A stretch of 45,819 nucleotides of DNA from Pseudomonadota bacterium (GCA_021816625.1 JAKAXM010000008.1:1-45819); one strand, 5' to 3'; shown: positions 27,001 through 34,680, counted from the first letter of the stretch. Program-made: numbers and translations. Notes: generated by a model not told the origin, from the sequence alone.

Positions 27001-27017
27001 TCGCTGTAGCCGCTCAC
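24003..27017 (-). CDS. dnaE2: Error-prone DNA polymerase DnaE2 (ImuC)
   Basis: A 1004-residue C-family polymerase of the ImuABC translesion mutasome. The N-terminal PHP domain starts with SELHCVSHFSFLRGAS, the palm contains PDIDIDFEHERREEV (about residues 362-376), and a C-terminal OB fold includes GLLFLLLEDETGTANVIVPP. I choose GTG 27017: it overlaps the imuB stop (GTGA), has AAGGG 8 bases upstream, and gives an N-terminus matching DnaE2. ATG 27041 would add eight non-conserved residues, and the frame running back to 27290 is antisense-like sequence inside imuB. It performs DNA-damage-induced mutagenic bypass, recruited to the clamp through ImuB. It is the last gene of the lexA-imuA-imuB-dnaE2 operon. 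Confidence 0.95.
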   Translation of the reverse strand: MSGYSELHCVSHFSFLRGASSPEELVWRAHALSYRALAITDECSLSGVVHAHRAAKACGLPLIVGAEFTVREGLKCVVLVSDARGYAELSGLISRARQTRKGHYDLGLADIGGLAACLVLWCPDHSGDHDVLAVTLARRLGERFWIAGTLHRTAADIHHGARLRALSARLQRPIVACGDVHMHTRGRRALQDTMTAIRLKTPVHAAGWALFPNGERHLRDLAALRTLYPDDWLQETEAIRALCQFSLDDLRYHYPRHGQSPRHSLGQLIRLTRQGLKARYPHGIPDSVRALARHELALIGELAYADYFLTVHDLVRFARARGILCQGRGSAANSVVCYALGITAVDPARLQVLFERFISRERNEPPDIDIDFEHERREEVIQYLYARYGRERAAMTASVITYRARSALRDVAKALGCEDALIKRLAGLLGWWESAEVLPERLAQHGYDVQRPPFRQLTALVRELEGRPRHLSQHTGGMVLSQEALTGLVPIEQAAMPGRTVLQWDKDDLDALRIMKVDCLGLGMLTAIRKAFDLMRAHGLGPCTLTEVPPEDPAVYDMISAADTIGVFQIESRAQMALLPRLKPRTFYDLVIQIAIVRPGPIQGHMIHPYLRRRQGREAVVYPSPAIASVLERTLGIPLFQEQVIKLAVVAAGFSPGEADELRRAMGAWKREGDLQAFRERFLSGMRARGYDASYAGEIYQQIHGFGAYGFPESHAASFALLAYASAWLKCHVPDVYLCALLNSQPLGFYGVAQLIADARRHGVRVLAPDVRYSKAATTLERRATGRVVRLGLALISGLSRKGAQRLEDQAGRARDSWPALARAAGLTRRDGWQVAQGGAADALAGSRPQALWQSLAIQTPAPLFADPYEPQVWRRSGSYEDAVRADYETLGFSLRGHPVGLARGRLASQVLSMAVLGGIKPGSRVTAAGLVISRQRPVSARGLLFLLLEDETGTANVIVPPGVADAFRPIILRQALVIVEGILERTADNIQHIRAHAFRPAPA

Positions 27018-28426
27018 GCGAAATACCCTTGCAAGAACCATTCGGACTGGGGAGTGCGGAATACCCACAACCGTTCCTGATGGGGATTGATCGCCACGAA
27101 GTAATCGCGCACCACGGGCCCATCCCACCAGCCCGTCTCCAGCCGCTCCGGGCCCTGCAAAAATCGCAGGACGCCACGGCACTGCGGGGCGGCACCGACA
27201 ACCGCCAACCGTTCGGGGGGGTCGAGCAACCACAAGGGGCGCTCCGGCATAAAACAAGGCCGCGGGCCGGCACCACATAGCGGGGACCACGGCCTCTCTA
27301 CGGTCGCCCGCTCCGGCCGATGGTCGGCCTGCAATGATAGGAAGCGCACTGCGTCATGGCCCAAGCGCGCGTGCAAGCGATCCACAAATCCCCGGAAACC
27401 CTGTTCATACCACTGCCCGTCACGCCACAACGGCAGATTGTCCATCTCCGCCCTCTCCAAGGGGGATTGCAAGGCCACCGCCACGATCGCCGATGGCGGC
27501 CGAAGGTCCCGTAACCGTTCCCGCACAAGCCGCATCAGGACCGGGGCCTCGCGCTCCGGGCGCGCCAAGGTCAACACCTGCGACCCCGCACTCCGGTCCT
27601 CGTAGGTCAGCATGATCGTGACACGGCGGGCACAGGCCGCACGGGCCTGCAAGACCGTGACCCACTCGCCTATGATCCGCTGCAAGGCAAACCACAAGGC
27701 CGTCTCGGTCGCCACGGGAAATGCAAAGAGCAGCCGGCGCCGAAACTGCGGCGCGGGCGTCCAAAAGGGCTCGGTCGGGGCGCGCTCCCCCATCAGATCC
27801 TCCAGCACCTGGACAAGGCCGGCCCCGAATCGGCGGATAAGCCCCGCGCGCGGCATATCTAGGAGTTCGCCGATCTCGTAAAGACCCAGGGCCTGACAGG
27901 CCGCCTGCACCGAAGTACCTAGGGGCAGGTGGCTTATGGGCAGGGATCGCAACCCCTGGCGCCAGGGATCGCGCGCGGTCCACAAAGACCGCAGACCGCC
28001 CCGGGCGCACAGCCAAGCACAGGCGGCGGTGGGTGCTACGGCGATAGTGAACACATACTGAGCCGCCCCCAACACCGCCTCGGCATGGGCCATGAGCCGC
28101 TGCGGATCGCCCACCGGACTCGCCTGGTCCGTAAAGCGCAACAGTACGCCCTCGGGCCGCGCGACCACGTGTGGGCTTAAGCCATAGGCCAGGCTCGCCA
28201 AACCCTCCAACAAGGCCGCCTCGGCTTGGCGGTCACGCCCGCGCCATGACAGGGAAGGGCATAGGGCACAGGCCTGTCCGACCGATAAGCCGGACGTCAC
28301 GCCGCGCGCACGGGCCTGGTCATCGCACGCCACCACGACCGCATCTTCGATCACGGCAAAGGGCGCGGGGCGGGACGCGAACACCTCCAAGGACAAGGTC
28401 GGCAATACCACCGCAAGCCACAACAT
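27014..28426 (-). CDS. imuB: ImuB, inactive Y-family polymerase-like adaptor
   Basis: A 470-residue Y-family-like protein that lacks polymerase catalytic residues. The start reads VVLPTLSLEVF, where active enzymes have the DxDxFF metal site, and no SxDE motif follows. ImuB proteins act as the hub linking ImuA, DnaE2 and the beta clamp. A probable clamp-binding peptide is NLPLW at residues 330-334, close to the QLPLWG motif of mycobacterial ImuB. The C-terminus (ETGWWDGPVVRDYFVA, then ERLWVFR, ending in WFLQGYFA) is the DUF6504-type tail. It starts 13 bases after imuA, with GGGGAT upstream of the ATG. Confidence 0.94.
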   Translation of the reverse strand: MLWLAVVLPTLSLEVFASRPAPFAVIEDAVVVACDDQARARGVTSGLSVGQACALCPSLSWRGRDRQAEAALLEGLASLAYGLSPHVVARPEGVLLRFTDQASPVGDPQRLMAHAEAVLGAAQYVFTIAVAPTAACAWLCARGGLRSLWTARDPWRQGLRSLPISHLPLGTSVQAACQALGLYEIGELLDMPRAGLIRRFGAGLVQVLEDLMGERAPTEPFWTPAPQFRRRLLFAFPVATETALWFALQRIIGEWVTVLQARAACARRVTIMLTYEDRSAGSQVLTLARPEREAPVLMRLVRERLRDLRPPSAIVAVALQSPLERAEMDNLPLWRDGQWYEQGFRGFVDRLHARLGHDAVRFLSLQADHRPERATVERPWSPLCGAGPRPCFMPERPLWLLDPPERLAVVGAAPQCRGVLRFLQGPERLETGWWDGPVVRDYFVAINPHQERLWVFRTPQSEWFLQGYFA

Positions 28427-28439
28427 GAGACATCCCCGC

Positions 28440-29033
28440 CTAGATCGTGACGGTCAGCGGTCCTGCGGGCCGTCCCGCCTGGCGGGCAAAGATCACGCGC
28501 ACTCCCCGGGGCACAGGTTCCAAGATCAGCCGCAGACGCGCGGGCTGAGCCGCATGATCTCGCGGCAAAAAGCAAAACCCCCACTGCCCCCCCTCTGCGG
28601 CCTGTCGCTGCAAGGCCCGAAACTCCCGCTCCCGGAGATCGGTAAACCAGGTCACGACCGCACCCACCGCCGGACTCAGCAAGCCCTCGCTGACCGTCCA
28701 CAAGGCCTCTTTATGGGTCCTGGGGCGCACCACGACGAGATGATCGAGCGTGACATGGCGTGCCGTGAGCGTCAGGGCGCAGGGCTTGTAGGGGGGTGCC
28801 ACCCATAACAAGCGGCCCGATCGGCTCACGGCGGACAAAAACGGCAGGAGCAGCCCCATCTCACCGATGCCGACACGCGTGGCGCGTAGCTCGATCAAGG
28901 TGCCGGCGGGCCAGCCGCCCCCTTCCAGGCACCGATCGAGATCCGGGAAACCGGTGGACAGGGCGACCCCTGCGGCCGCCGTCATCCCCTGGCGTACCCC
29001 AGCCCTCTCCAGGGCGTCTGTCAACGGCCTCAC
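28440..29033 (-). CDS. imuA: ImuA, RecA-like mutasome subunit
   Basis: A 197-residue ImuA/SulA-like protein with a degenerate RecA fold. It shows [20 protein letters not shown] (about residues 25-44), the family's GFxxLDxxLxGGGxPxG start, followed by LIEL. The usual Walker A site is not intact, as expected for Imu[13 protein letters not shown] and [10 protein letters not shown] are further family-like stretches. Together with ImuB it is needed for DnaE2-dependent mutagenesis. Its start overlaps the lexA stop by 4 bases (ATGA). Confidence 0.92.
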   Translation of the reverse strand: MRPLTDALERAGVRQGMTAAAGVALSTGFPDLDRCLEGGGWPAGTLIELRATRVGIGEMGLLLPFLSAVSRSGRLLWVAPPYKPCALTLTARHVTLDHLVVVRPRTHKEALWTVSEGLLSPAVGAVVTWFTDLREREFRALQRQAAEGGQWGFCFLPRDHAAQPARLRLILEPVPRGVRVIFARQAGRPAGPLTVTI

Positions 29034-29644
29034 AAAGGCCGCCCCAGATCGGGGCGCAAGACCCCAACACCTATCCCTTCGAGGACGAGATCCTCGCGCC
29101 CCTGGAACACGAGGGGCTGATAGGCGGGATTCTCCGGCAGCAACATCACCTGCCCCGCCCGGCGGCGCAATCGCTTGACCGTCACCTCGTCGCCTAGGCG
29201 TGCCACGACGATCTGTCCGTCGGCGGCCGTCGGCGTCTTATGGACCGCCAGAAGGTCGCCGTCGCGGATCCCGGCATCGCGCATGCTCTCGCCGACCACC
29301 GTCAAGAAATAATCGGCGCGTGGCCGAAAAAGCGCCGGATCGATGCGGTGGCGGGCCGTGATATGGGCCTCTGCGAACAAAGGTTGGCCGGCCGCCACCC
29401 GTCCTATGACCGGTATCCCCTCCTCGGCCGACGCCGTCGGCAGCCGGATGCCGCGCGCACTCCCCGGCGTCAGGATGATCATGCCCTTGCGCGCCAGGGC
29501 CCGCAGATGCTCCTCAGCGGCATTGGGGGACCGAAACCCCAAGGCGGCCGCGATCTCGGCGCGAGTCGGCGGCCGTCCGGTGGCGGCGATCTGCGCCTGA
29601 ATGCAGTCCAGGATCTGTTGCTGGCGAGCTGTAATTATCGACAT
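29030..29644 (-). CDS. lexA: LexA-family SOS repressor
   Basis: A 204-residue LexA. The winged helix spans about residues 1-65 ([11 protein letters not shown], then [20 protein letters not shown]). The autocleavage site is Ala85-Gly86, and the catalytic dyad is Ser120 (VVGESM) and Lys157 (VTVKRL), so RecA*-stimulated self-cleavage should be intact. It heads the imuA-imuB-dnaE2 operon and has a consensus LexA box directly upstream, so the mutasome should be autoregulated and SOS-inducible. The ATG lies 1 base from the box, and no ribosome binding site is present. Whether it is the cell's only LexA or a second, cassette-linked copy cannot be told from this window. Confidence 0.95.
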   Translation of the reverse strand: MSIITARQQQILDCIQAQIAATGRPPTRAEIAAALGFRSPNAAEEHLRALARKGMIILTPGSARGIRLPTASAEEGIPVIGRVAAGQPLFAEAHITARHRIDPALFRPRADYFLTVVGESMRDAGIRDGDLLAVHKTPTAADGQIVVARLGDEVTVKRLRRRAGQVMLLPENPAYQPLVFQGREDLVLEGIGVGVLRPDLGRPL

Positions 29645-29645
29645 A

Positions 29646-29661
29646 CTGTAAATATATACAG
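29646..29661. promoter_or_regulatory. LexA binding box (SOS box)
   Basis: CTGTAAATATATACAG is a CTGT-N8-ACAG palindrome, the E. coli-type SOS operator with an AT-rich core. It ends 1 base before the lexA start codon. On the minus strand it contains TATATT (29656-29651), which sits where a -10 element would put the transcription start at the A of the ATG. Bound LexA would block transcription of the whole lexA-imuA-imuB-dnaE2 operon. Confidence 0.93.
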
Positions 29662-29671
29662 TCTCCGGACG

Positions 29672-29705
29672 AAAAAAAAGGAGGATGACGTCCTTGCCAT
29701 CCTCC
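29672..29705 (-). terminator. Intrinsic terminator read toward lexA
   Basis: On the minus strand GGAGGATG (29705-29698), a 10-base loop and CATCCTCC (29687-29680) form a perfect 8-bp stem followed at once by eight T (29679-29672). This is a textbook rho-independent terminator. It would stop transcripts coming from higher coordinates before they reach lexA, yet no minus-strand gene is recognised between here and 30045. Confidence 0.8.
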
Positions 29706-29972
29706 CCGCGCTACAGAAAGCACCACACCAGTATCCTTACCGGAGACATCCCTGCGCCTTTCAGGCATCCCGCCCTGCGCTTCCTGCTCTTTCGACGTCC
29801 TGTCGAAAATCCCTTTTCCCGAACCGCCATCCCAGGCCGAGCCAGAGTAAGCCCAAAGCCCGGCCTTCCCTATCCGCCTTAAGTCGGAGACGGCTGAGGC
29901 CGCCTTGGCGCGCGCAAGACCGCCCCTCTGCCATCCGATCCCGGCCGAAACCAAAGGTTCCCCCGTCCGTCG
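29706..29972 (-). other. Gene-free spacer with structured, terminator-ended sequence
   Basis: The lexA-to-DGQHR spacer (29645-30045, about 400 bases) contains the SOS box, the terminator, this segment and a plus-strand promoter. Within it I see a 7-bp perfect hairpin, TTTCGAC/GTCGAAA with a 5-base loop near 29791-29809, and further partial inverted repeats (for example GCCTGAAAGGC on the minus strand near 29758-29768). Short open frames exist on both strands, including a 65-codon plus-strand one at 29685, but they look like composition artefacts. A small RNA on the minus strand or the remnant of a dispersed repeat would both fit. I recognise no Rfam family. Confidence 0.35.
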
Positions 29973-30000
29973 TTTACAAGCCGCACCATATGGTTATACT
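29973..30000 (+). promoter_or_regulatory. Sigma-70-like promoter for the DGQHR gene
   Basis: TTTACA at 29973-29978 and TATACT at 29995-30000 lie 16 bases apart, a strong match to a housekeeping promoter in otherwise GC-rich DNA. Transcription would start near 30007 and give a leader of about 40 bases before the ATG at 30046. Confidence 0.6.
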
Positions 30001-30045
30001 GCGCCCAACGGCGGCGGCTCCGCGCGCCACGCCCTACCGGGATAG

Positions 30046-31188
30046 ATGCCGATGCTAGCGACCCAGGTCCGCCAGAAAGACGGGCTATTCTATTTTGTGA
30101 GCTATCCCGCCGAGGACCTCCTCGAAAAGGTCCGTTTCATCAGCCGCTTCTACGGCGAGGGTGCGCAGATCGCACCCGAACAGATCCCCGACAACGACGC
30201 GATCGCGCGCTTCATCGCGCGCGTCGAACGCACCGACGGGGCCTTCCAGCGCGCCCTATCCCGCCCCAAGGTCCTGGCGATCAAAAACTTCTATGAGACC
30301 GCCACGCTGCAACCGCCAATCCCCGGCACCGTACTCCTCTTTACGAACGAAAAACTGCACTTCGACGCCGTCGCCTCCTTCCAGACCGTCGGCCACATGC
30401 AAGAACCCCAATCCCCATTCCTCATCATCGATGGCCAGCACCGGCTCGCCGCCCTGCATTTCTACTTAAAAGAACGGCCCGCGGAGGCGCGCGACATCCA
30501 CGTGCCCTGCATGATCTTCGACGGTCATGCCGAGGATTTCGCCGCCGAGATGTTCGTCCTGATCAACTCGACGCCCACCCGCATCAACAAGAGCCACCTC
30601 GTCGACCTCTATGAACGGGTGTCGGCGACCGAACCCGACCGGAAATTCGCCGCGCGCCTCGTCGATATGCTCTACCGGGAGGCCGACAGCCCCTTGCGCT
30701 ATCGGATCAACCGCCTAGGGGGCCGCAGCCAGCAGGAGAAATGGATCCTGCAGGCCGAACTCTTTAACGAGATCTACCGTCAGGTCAAGACCGACTGGGC
30801 GCGGATCCAGCAGGCGGGCGACCTCCGGCGCGAGGCCGAACGCCACTACCGTGCGGCCCGGGACTTTCTCAAGGCCGCCCGCCAGACTTGGGGCGAGGCC
30901 TGGGGACATGCCGGCTACGTCATCACCAAGCCCGTCACCTTGAAGGCGATGGTGCGCGTCTATGGCGACCTGGCGCGCCAGGATGCCGAACCCGAGGACG
31001 GCCGGACCGCGCGCTGGGCCCGGCGTTTGGCGCCGTGGCAAGGGCAGATCCGGAGCTTTCGGACCGAGGGTTTCTATGAGCGATTCCCCGCCAAGGGCCA
31101 GGTAGAGCGCGTCGCGCGGATCCATAAGGAGCTTGCCCGCGCCATCGGTATCGACGTACGCCCAGCCACGAAACGCGCCGGCCCCTAA
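30046..31188 (+). CDS. DGQHR-domain (DndB-like) protein
   Basis: A 380-residue protein with the DGQHR motif in FLIIDGQHRLAAL (Asp129-Arg133) and the following FVLINSTPTRINKSHL segment (about residues 169-184) that marks this family. DGQHR proteins include DndB, the regulator of phosphorothioate DNA modification, and many uncharacterised members with a ParB/sulfiredoxin-like fold, often found in defence or mobile contexts. No dnd or dpt genes are present here. The C-terminal third is helical and charged, with no membrane segments. The gene has its own promoter and is followed by SWIM and rmuC genes on the same strand. The N-terminus is ATG 30046, or ATG 30052 six bases on. Confidence 0.75.
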   Translation: MPMLATQVRQKDGLFYFVSYPAEDLLEKVRFISRFYGEGAQIAPEQIPDNDAIARFIARVERTDGAFQRALSRPKVLAIKNFYETATLQPPIPGTVLLFTNEKLHFDAVASFQTVGHMQEPQSPFLIIDGQHRLAALHFYLKERPAEARDIHVPCMIFDGHAEDFAAEMFVLINSTPTRINKSHLVDLYERVSATEPDRKFAARLVDMLYREADSPLRYRINRLGGRSQQEKWILQAELFNEIYRQVKTDWARIQQAGDLRREAERHYRAARDFLKAARQTWGEAWGHAGYVITKPVTLKAMVRVYGDLARQDAEPEDGRTARWARRLAPWQGQIRSFRTEGFYERFPAKGQVERVARIHKELARAIGIDVRPATKRAGP

Positions 31189-31195
31189 TAGGGGC
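31181..31195. terminator. Hairpin overlapping the DGQHR-gene stop codon
   Basis: GCCCCT (31181-31186) and AGGGGC (31190-31195) form a 6-bp stem with an AAT loop. The stop codon TAA lies inside it at 31186-31188. There is no T-tract, so it may slow rather than end transcription into the SWIM gene. Confidence 0.3.
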
Positions 31196-31274
31196 TGCGC
31201 GGCCTTTAGGGACCGCATCCCACAACCCACTCCCGACGGTCGCCCCGAGCGCCGTCTGCGATCAGGGATGCCGT

Positions 31275-31286
31275 GCGACCGGTCGC
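31275..31286. promoter_or_regulatory. 12-bp perfect palindrome upstream of the SWIM gene
   Basis: GCGACCGGTCGC is a perfect palindrome in the 198-base spacer between the DGQHR and SWIM genes. It could be a dimer binding site. In DNA this GC-rich a chance occurrence is quite possible, and I see no second copy nearby. Confidence 0.2.
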
Positions 31287-31386
31287 GGTGGCGAGGTCTT
31301 GCACCCCGAGACCTGCCGTGACAAGGTGAGAAGGGCCCTCGGCGCACGGGCGCGGGCGGCCCACCATGAACCCATCCCGGAGGACC

Positions 31387-33150
31387 ATGACGCGATCCCC
31401 AACCATAGGACTTGCCGATCTGACGTCGGACGAGAGCCTGAAGGCCCAGGCGGGCGAGTCGGGCTACGAACGAGGCCGCGCCTCTCTTGCCGCCGGCGCC
31501 GTGACCGCTCTCACGGCCGACGGCACGACCGTGACAGGCCAGGTCAGTGACGGTGACGGCGACGCCTACCGCGTACGGCTCTGGGTGGATAAAAAAGGCC
31601 TGCGCCATGCCTGCCGCTGTACCCAGAGCGAGCCGGGCGTACTCTGTGAACACGGCGTGGCCCTGGGGCTTGCGTGGCGCCATCGCCCCGCCCCGGCAGA
31701 CGACCCCGATGGGCTGGCCGCCCTCCGCGCCTGGCTTGCCGGCATCCCCCGCGAACGCCTGACCGAGATCCTGTGCGAGGCGGCCGTAAACGACCCGGCG
31801 CTGCGTAGCCGCCTAGACTGCCAGGCCGCGGCCGATAGCGTCGGCGGCGCCGACGACACCGATACGAAAGACCTGAAGGGGCTCATACGAAAAGCGCTCG
31901 CGATCAGCGGTTTCGTCGATTACCGGCGTCTACGGGGACTCATCAGGCGCGTCGAGCCGCTCCTGACGCTGATTTCCGCCCTGGCCGACGAGGGGCGCGC
32001 CCAACTGGCTCGCGACCTGGCCCAGTACACCTTCGCGCGGGGGCTTGCCGCCTATATGCGCGTGGATGACTCCGGGGGCAGTTTTGGCGAACTGCTGCGC
32101 GAGATGGCCGCGCTTTTTCTGCGGACCTGCCGGGCCGCCCCGCCGGAATCCGCCGCCTTCGGCAAACAATTCTTCGCCCTTATGCAGGCCGACGACTGGG
32201 GGCTGCTCGACTTCGCCGACTATGCGCCCTTGCTGGGCGCCCCGGGTCTCAAGGCCTTCACCGCCTGCGCGGAAAAGGAGTGGGCGAAGGTCCCAAGCTA
32301 CGGTCCCGAGCACCGCTACGACCGCTACCGCCAGACCGGCACGTCTTACTACGGCATAACCATGATCATGGAGGCGCTGGCCCGTGCCGCCGGCGATATC
32401 GACCGGCTCATCGCCATCAAGAGCCGCGATCTTTCGTCGCCCTACCATTTTCTCGGTATCGCCGAGGCCTTAGCGGAGGCTGGCCGCCACGACGAGGCCC
32501 TAGCGTGGGCCGAACGCGGTCAGCACGCCTTTACGGACCGGCCCGACGCGCGCCTCACCGCGTTTCTGACCGCCGAATACGGCCGCCGCGGCCGTCACGA
32601 GGAGGCCTTAGCGCTCGCCTGGGAGTCCTGGATAAGCGCGCCGACGCTCGAATCCTACCAACACCTCCTCGCCTGCGCGGAACGTGCCGCGAATACAGCA
32701 CTATGGCGCGCCAAGGCCCGGGCCTGGCTACGGGCGGACCTCCTCAAGCCGGCGTCGGGGGGGCGGGCACGGGCCACAGACGGACGCTCGCTGCTCGTCC
32801 AGATCCTGCTTTCGGAAAACGAAAACGCAGGGGCGCTGGCCGAGGCCCGCACCGGCGGTTGCCGTCAAGATCTGTGGTTTCAAATCGCCGCGCGGTGCGA
32901 GCGCGATCAGCCCCTCGAGGCCGCCGATATCTATCGCCAACACCTGGATGCGATCGTGCAACGCGGCAAAAAATCGAGCTACGACTACGCCGCGAGCCTT
33001 ACGGTGAAGATCGGCAAGCTTATGCACGCCGGACAAAGGGCAGACGAATTTGCCCAGTGGCTGACCGACCTGCGCGCCCGCCACAAGGGGCGACGCAATT
33101 TCCTGCAACGGCTGGCGGCGGCCCTTGCGGCCGCCCCGGAGGCCCTGTGA
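31387..33150 (+). CDS. SWIM zinc-finger protein with helical repeats
   Basis: A 587-residue protein. An N-terminal SWIM domain supplies the zinc ligands Cys75, Cys77, Cys87 and His89 (CxC, nine residues, CxH), a fold used for DNA or protein binding. The rest, from about 100 to 580, is alpha-helical with TPR-like pairs such as EALAEAGRHDEALAWAERG and YGRRGRHEEALALAWESW. Bacterial SWIM proteins of this shape are uncharacterised. I start at ATG 31387, which has GGAGG directly upstream; ATG 31366 lacks one. The stop is 2 bases before the rmuC ATG and overlaps an in-frame GTG (GTGA), so the two genes are coupled. Confidence 0.8.
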   Translation: MTRSPTIGLADLTSDESLKAQAGESGYERGRASLAAGAVTALTADGTTVTGQVSDGDGDAYRVRLWVDKKGLRHACRCTQSEPGVLCEHGVALGLAWRHRPAPADDPDGLAALRAWLAGIPRERLTEILCEAAVNDPALRSRLDCQAAADSVGGADDTDTKDLKGLIRKALAISGFVDYRRLRGLIRRVEPLLTLISALADEGRAQLARDLAQYTFARGLAAYMRVDDSGGSFGELLREMAALFLRTCRAAPPESAAFGKQFFALMQADDWGLLDFADYAPLLGAPGLKAFTACAEKEWAKVPSYGPEHRYDRYRQTGTSYYGITMIMEALARAAGDIDRLIAIKSRDLSSPYHFLGIAEALAEAGRHDEALAWAERGQHAFTDRPDARLTAFLTAEYGRRGRHEEALALAWESWISAPTLESYQHLLACAERAANTALWRAKARAWLRADLLKPASGGRARATDGRSLLVQILLSENENAGALAEARTGGCRQDLWFQIAARCERDQPLEAADIYRQHLDAIVQRGKKSSYDYAASLTVKIGKLMHAGQRADEFAQWLTDLRARHKGRRNFLQRLAAALAAAPEAL

Positions 33151-33152
33151 CC

Positions 33153-34664
33153 ATGGACTACGTCCTTACGGCCCTCGCCGGCCTGCTAAGCGGTGCGCTC
33201 ATAGTCTGGCTCCTCGCGGGCTCCCGGGCGCGGGCGACCCAAGCATCGCTATCGGCACGACTGGCCGGCGCGGAAATGGAGCTTGCACGCTGCCGCGAGG
33301 AGCGTGGCGACTTGCTTGCCAAACAACAACACGATGCCGAGGCCCTGCGCACGGAATCGAGCCGCCGCGCCGCCCTGGAATCGGTCGCCGCGCGCGTGGC
33401 GGGCCTCGAAGCCGCACTGGCCGGGGCCCAAGGACTGGCGGCTAAAGACCAGGCGCGTATCGCCGAACTCGAAACCCGGATCACAGAGGAGCGCAAGGCC
33501 GCCGAGGAAAAACTCGGGCTGCTCAATCAGGCCCAGGCCCTACTGTCCGATACCTTCAAAGCGCTATCGGCCGAGGCCTTAAACAGCAATAACCAAGCCT
33601 TCATCGCGCTCGCTAGCGCGACCTTCGACAAGCTTAAAGAAGGCGCGCAGGGCGATCTCGAGGCGCGCCGCAAGGCCGTCGATGAACTGGTGCGCCCGCT
33701 GCGCGAATCCCTGGAAAAGGTGGATGGCAAGCTCGGTGATCTCGAACGGGCGCGCCTGGCGTCCTATTCCGCGCTCAATGAGCAGCTCCGGGGGCTCGTC
33801 GAGACGCAGCTACCACGGCTCCATAACGAGACGGCGAACCTCGTCAAGGCCCTGCGCCAGCCGACGGTCCGCGGCCGCTGGGGTGAAATGCAGTTACGGC
33901 GCGTAGTCGAGATGGCGGGCATGCTGGCGTATTGCGATTTCCGGGAACAGGAAAATCGCGCGACCGAAGACGGTCACCTGCGGCCCGATCTTATCGTGCG
34001 GCTTCCGGGCGGCAAGCAGATCGTAGTCGACGCCAAGGCCCCGGTAGCGGCCTACCTCGACGCCACGGAGGCCACAGACGATGCGGCGCGGGCCGCAGGT
34101 CTTACCGATCATGCCCGCCAGGTGCGCGCGCACATGAGCGCCCTGGGACGCAAGGCCTACTGGGAGCAGTTTGATCCCACGCCCGAGTTCGTGGTGCTGT
34201 TCCTGCCAGGCGAGATGTTTTTCAGCGCAGCACTCCAGGAGGATCCGGGGCTTATCGAGTTTGGGGTCAATGAGCGCGTGATACCGGCGACCCCGACCAC
34301 CCTCATTGCGCTTTTGCGCGCAGTCGCCTATGGCTGGCGTCAGGAGGCGCTCGCCCGCAACGCCCAAGAGATCAGCGGGCTCGGCAAGGAGCTCTATAAA
34401 CGCCTGAGCGACCTCGCAGGCCACTGGGCGGACGTGGGCAAAAACCTAGGGCGCGCGACCGATGCCTACAATCGCGCGACCGGGACCCTGGAGACCCGTG
34501 TCCTCGTGTCCGCCCGCCGCTTTCGTGACCTCGCCTCCGCCCCGGAAGGGGTCGATCTCGAGACCGTGGAGCCGCTCGACCACGCGGCGCGCGCCCTACA
34601 GGCAGCGGAACTGACGTCGCCGCCTAACACCGGCACAAACGAGGAGACACCTCAGGAAGGGTAA
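33153..34664 (+). CDS. rmuC: DNA recombination protein RmuC
   Basis: A 503-residue RmuC. It has an N-terminal membrane helix (about residues 3-20), a long coiled coil (about 25-115), and the RmuC domain with a PD-(D/E)XK-like nuclease core (RGRWGEMQLRRVVEMAGM and then QIVVDAKAPVAAYLDA). RmuC limits recombination at inverted repeats in E. coli and is a presumed nuclease. ATG 33153 has GGAGG at 10 bases; GTG 33147, overlapping the SWIM stop, is an alternative start. The pairing with a SWIM-protein gene is unusual. Confidence 0.93.
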   Translation: MDYVLTALAGLLSGALIVWLLAGSRARATQASLSARLAGAEMELARCREERGDLLAKQQHDAEALRTESSRRAALESVAARVAGLEAALAGAQGLAAKDQARIAELETRITEERKAAEEKLGLLNQAQALLSDTFKALSAEALNSNNQAFIALASATFDKLKEGAQGDLEARRKAVDELVRPLRESLEKVDGKLGDLERARLASYSALNEQLRGLVETQLPRLHNETANLVKALRQPTVRGRWGEMQLRRVVEMAGMLAYCDFREQENRATEDGHLRPDLIVRLPGGKQIVVDAKAPVAAYLDATEATDDAARAAGLTDHARQVRAHMSALGRKAYWEQFDPTPEFVVLFLPGEMFFSAALQEDPGLIEFGVNERVIPATPTTLIALLRAVAYGWRQEALARNAQEISGLGKELYKRLSDLAGHWADVGKNLGRATDAYNRATGTLETRVLVSARRFRDLASAPEGVDLETVEPLDHAARALQAAELTSPPNTGTNEETPQEG

Positions 34665-34680
34665 CGGACGGCGGCGGCGC

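Noticed and set aside
27042-27290. N-terminal extension of DnaE2 upstream of its start
   Set aside because: It lies inside imuB, has no similarity to the PHP domain, and the GTG at 27017 has both a ribosome binding site and a GTGA overlap.
29685-29882. 65-codon plus-strand frame after GGAGG near lexA
   Set aside because: The GGAGG touches the ATG with no spacing and is one arm of the minus-strand terminator. The peptide is Pro/Arg-rich and low in information.
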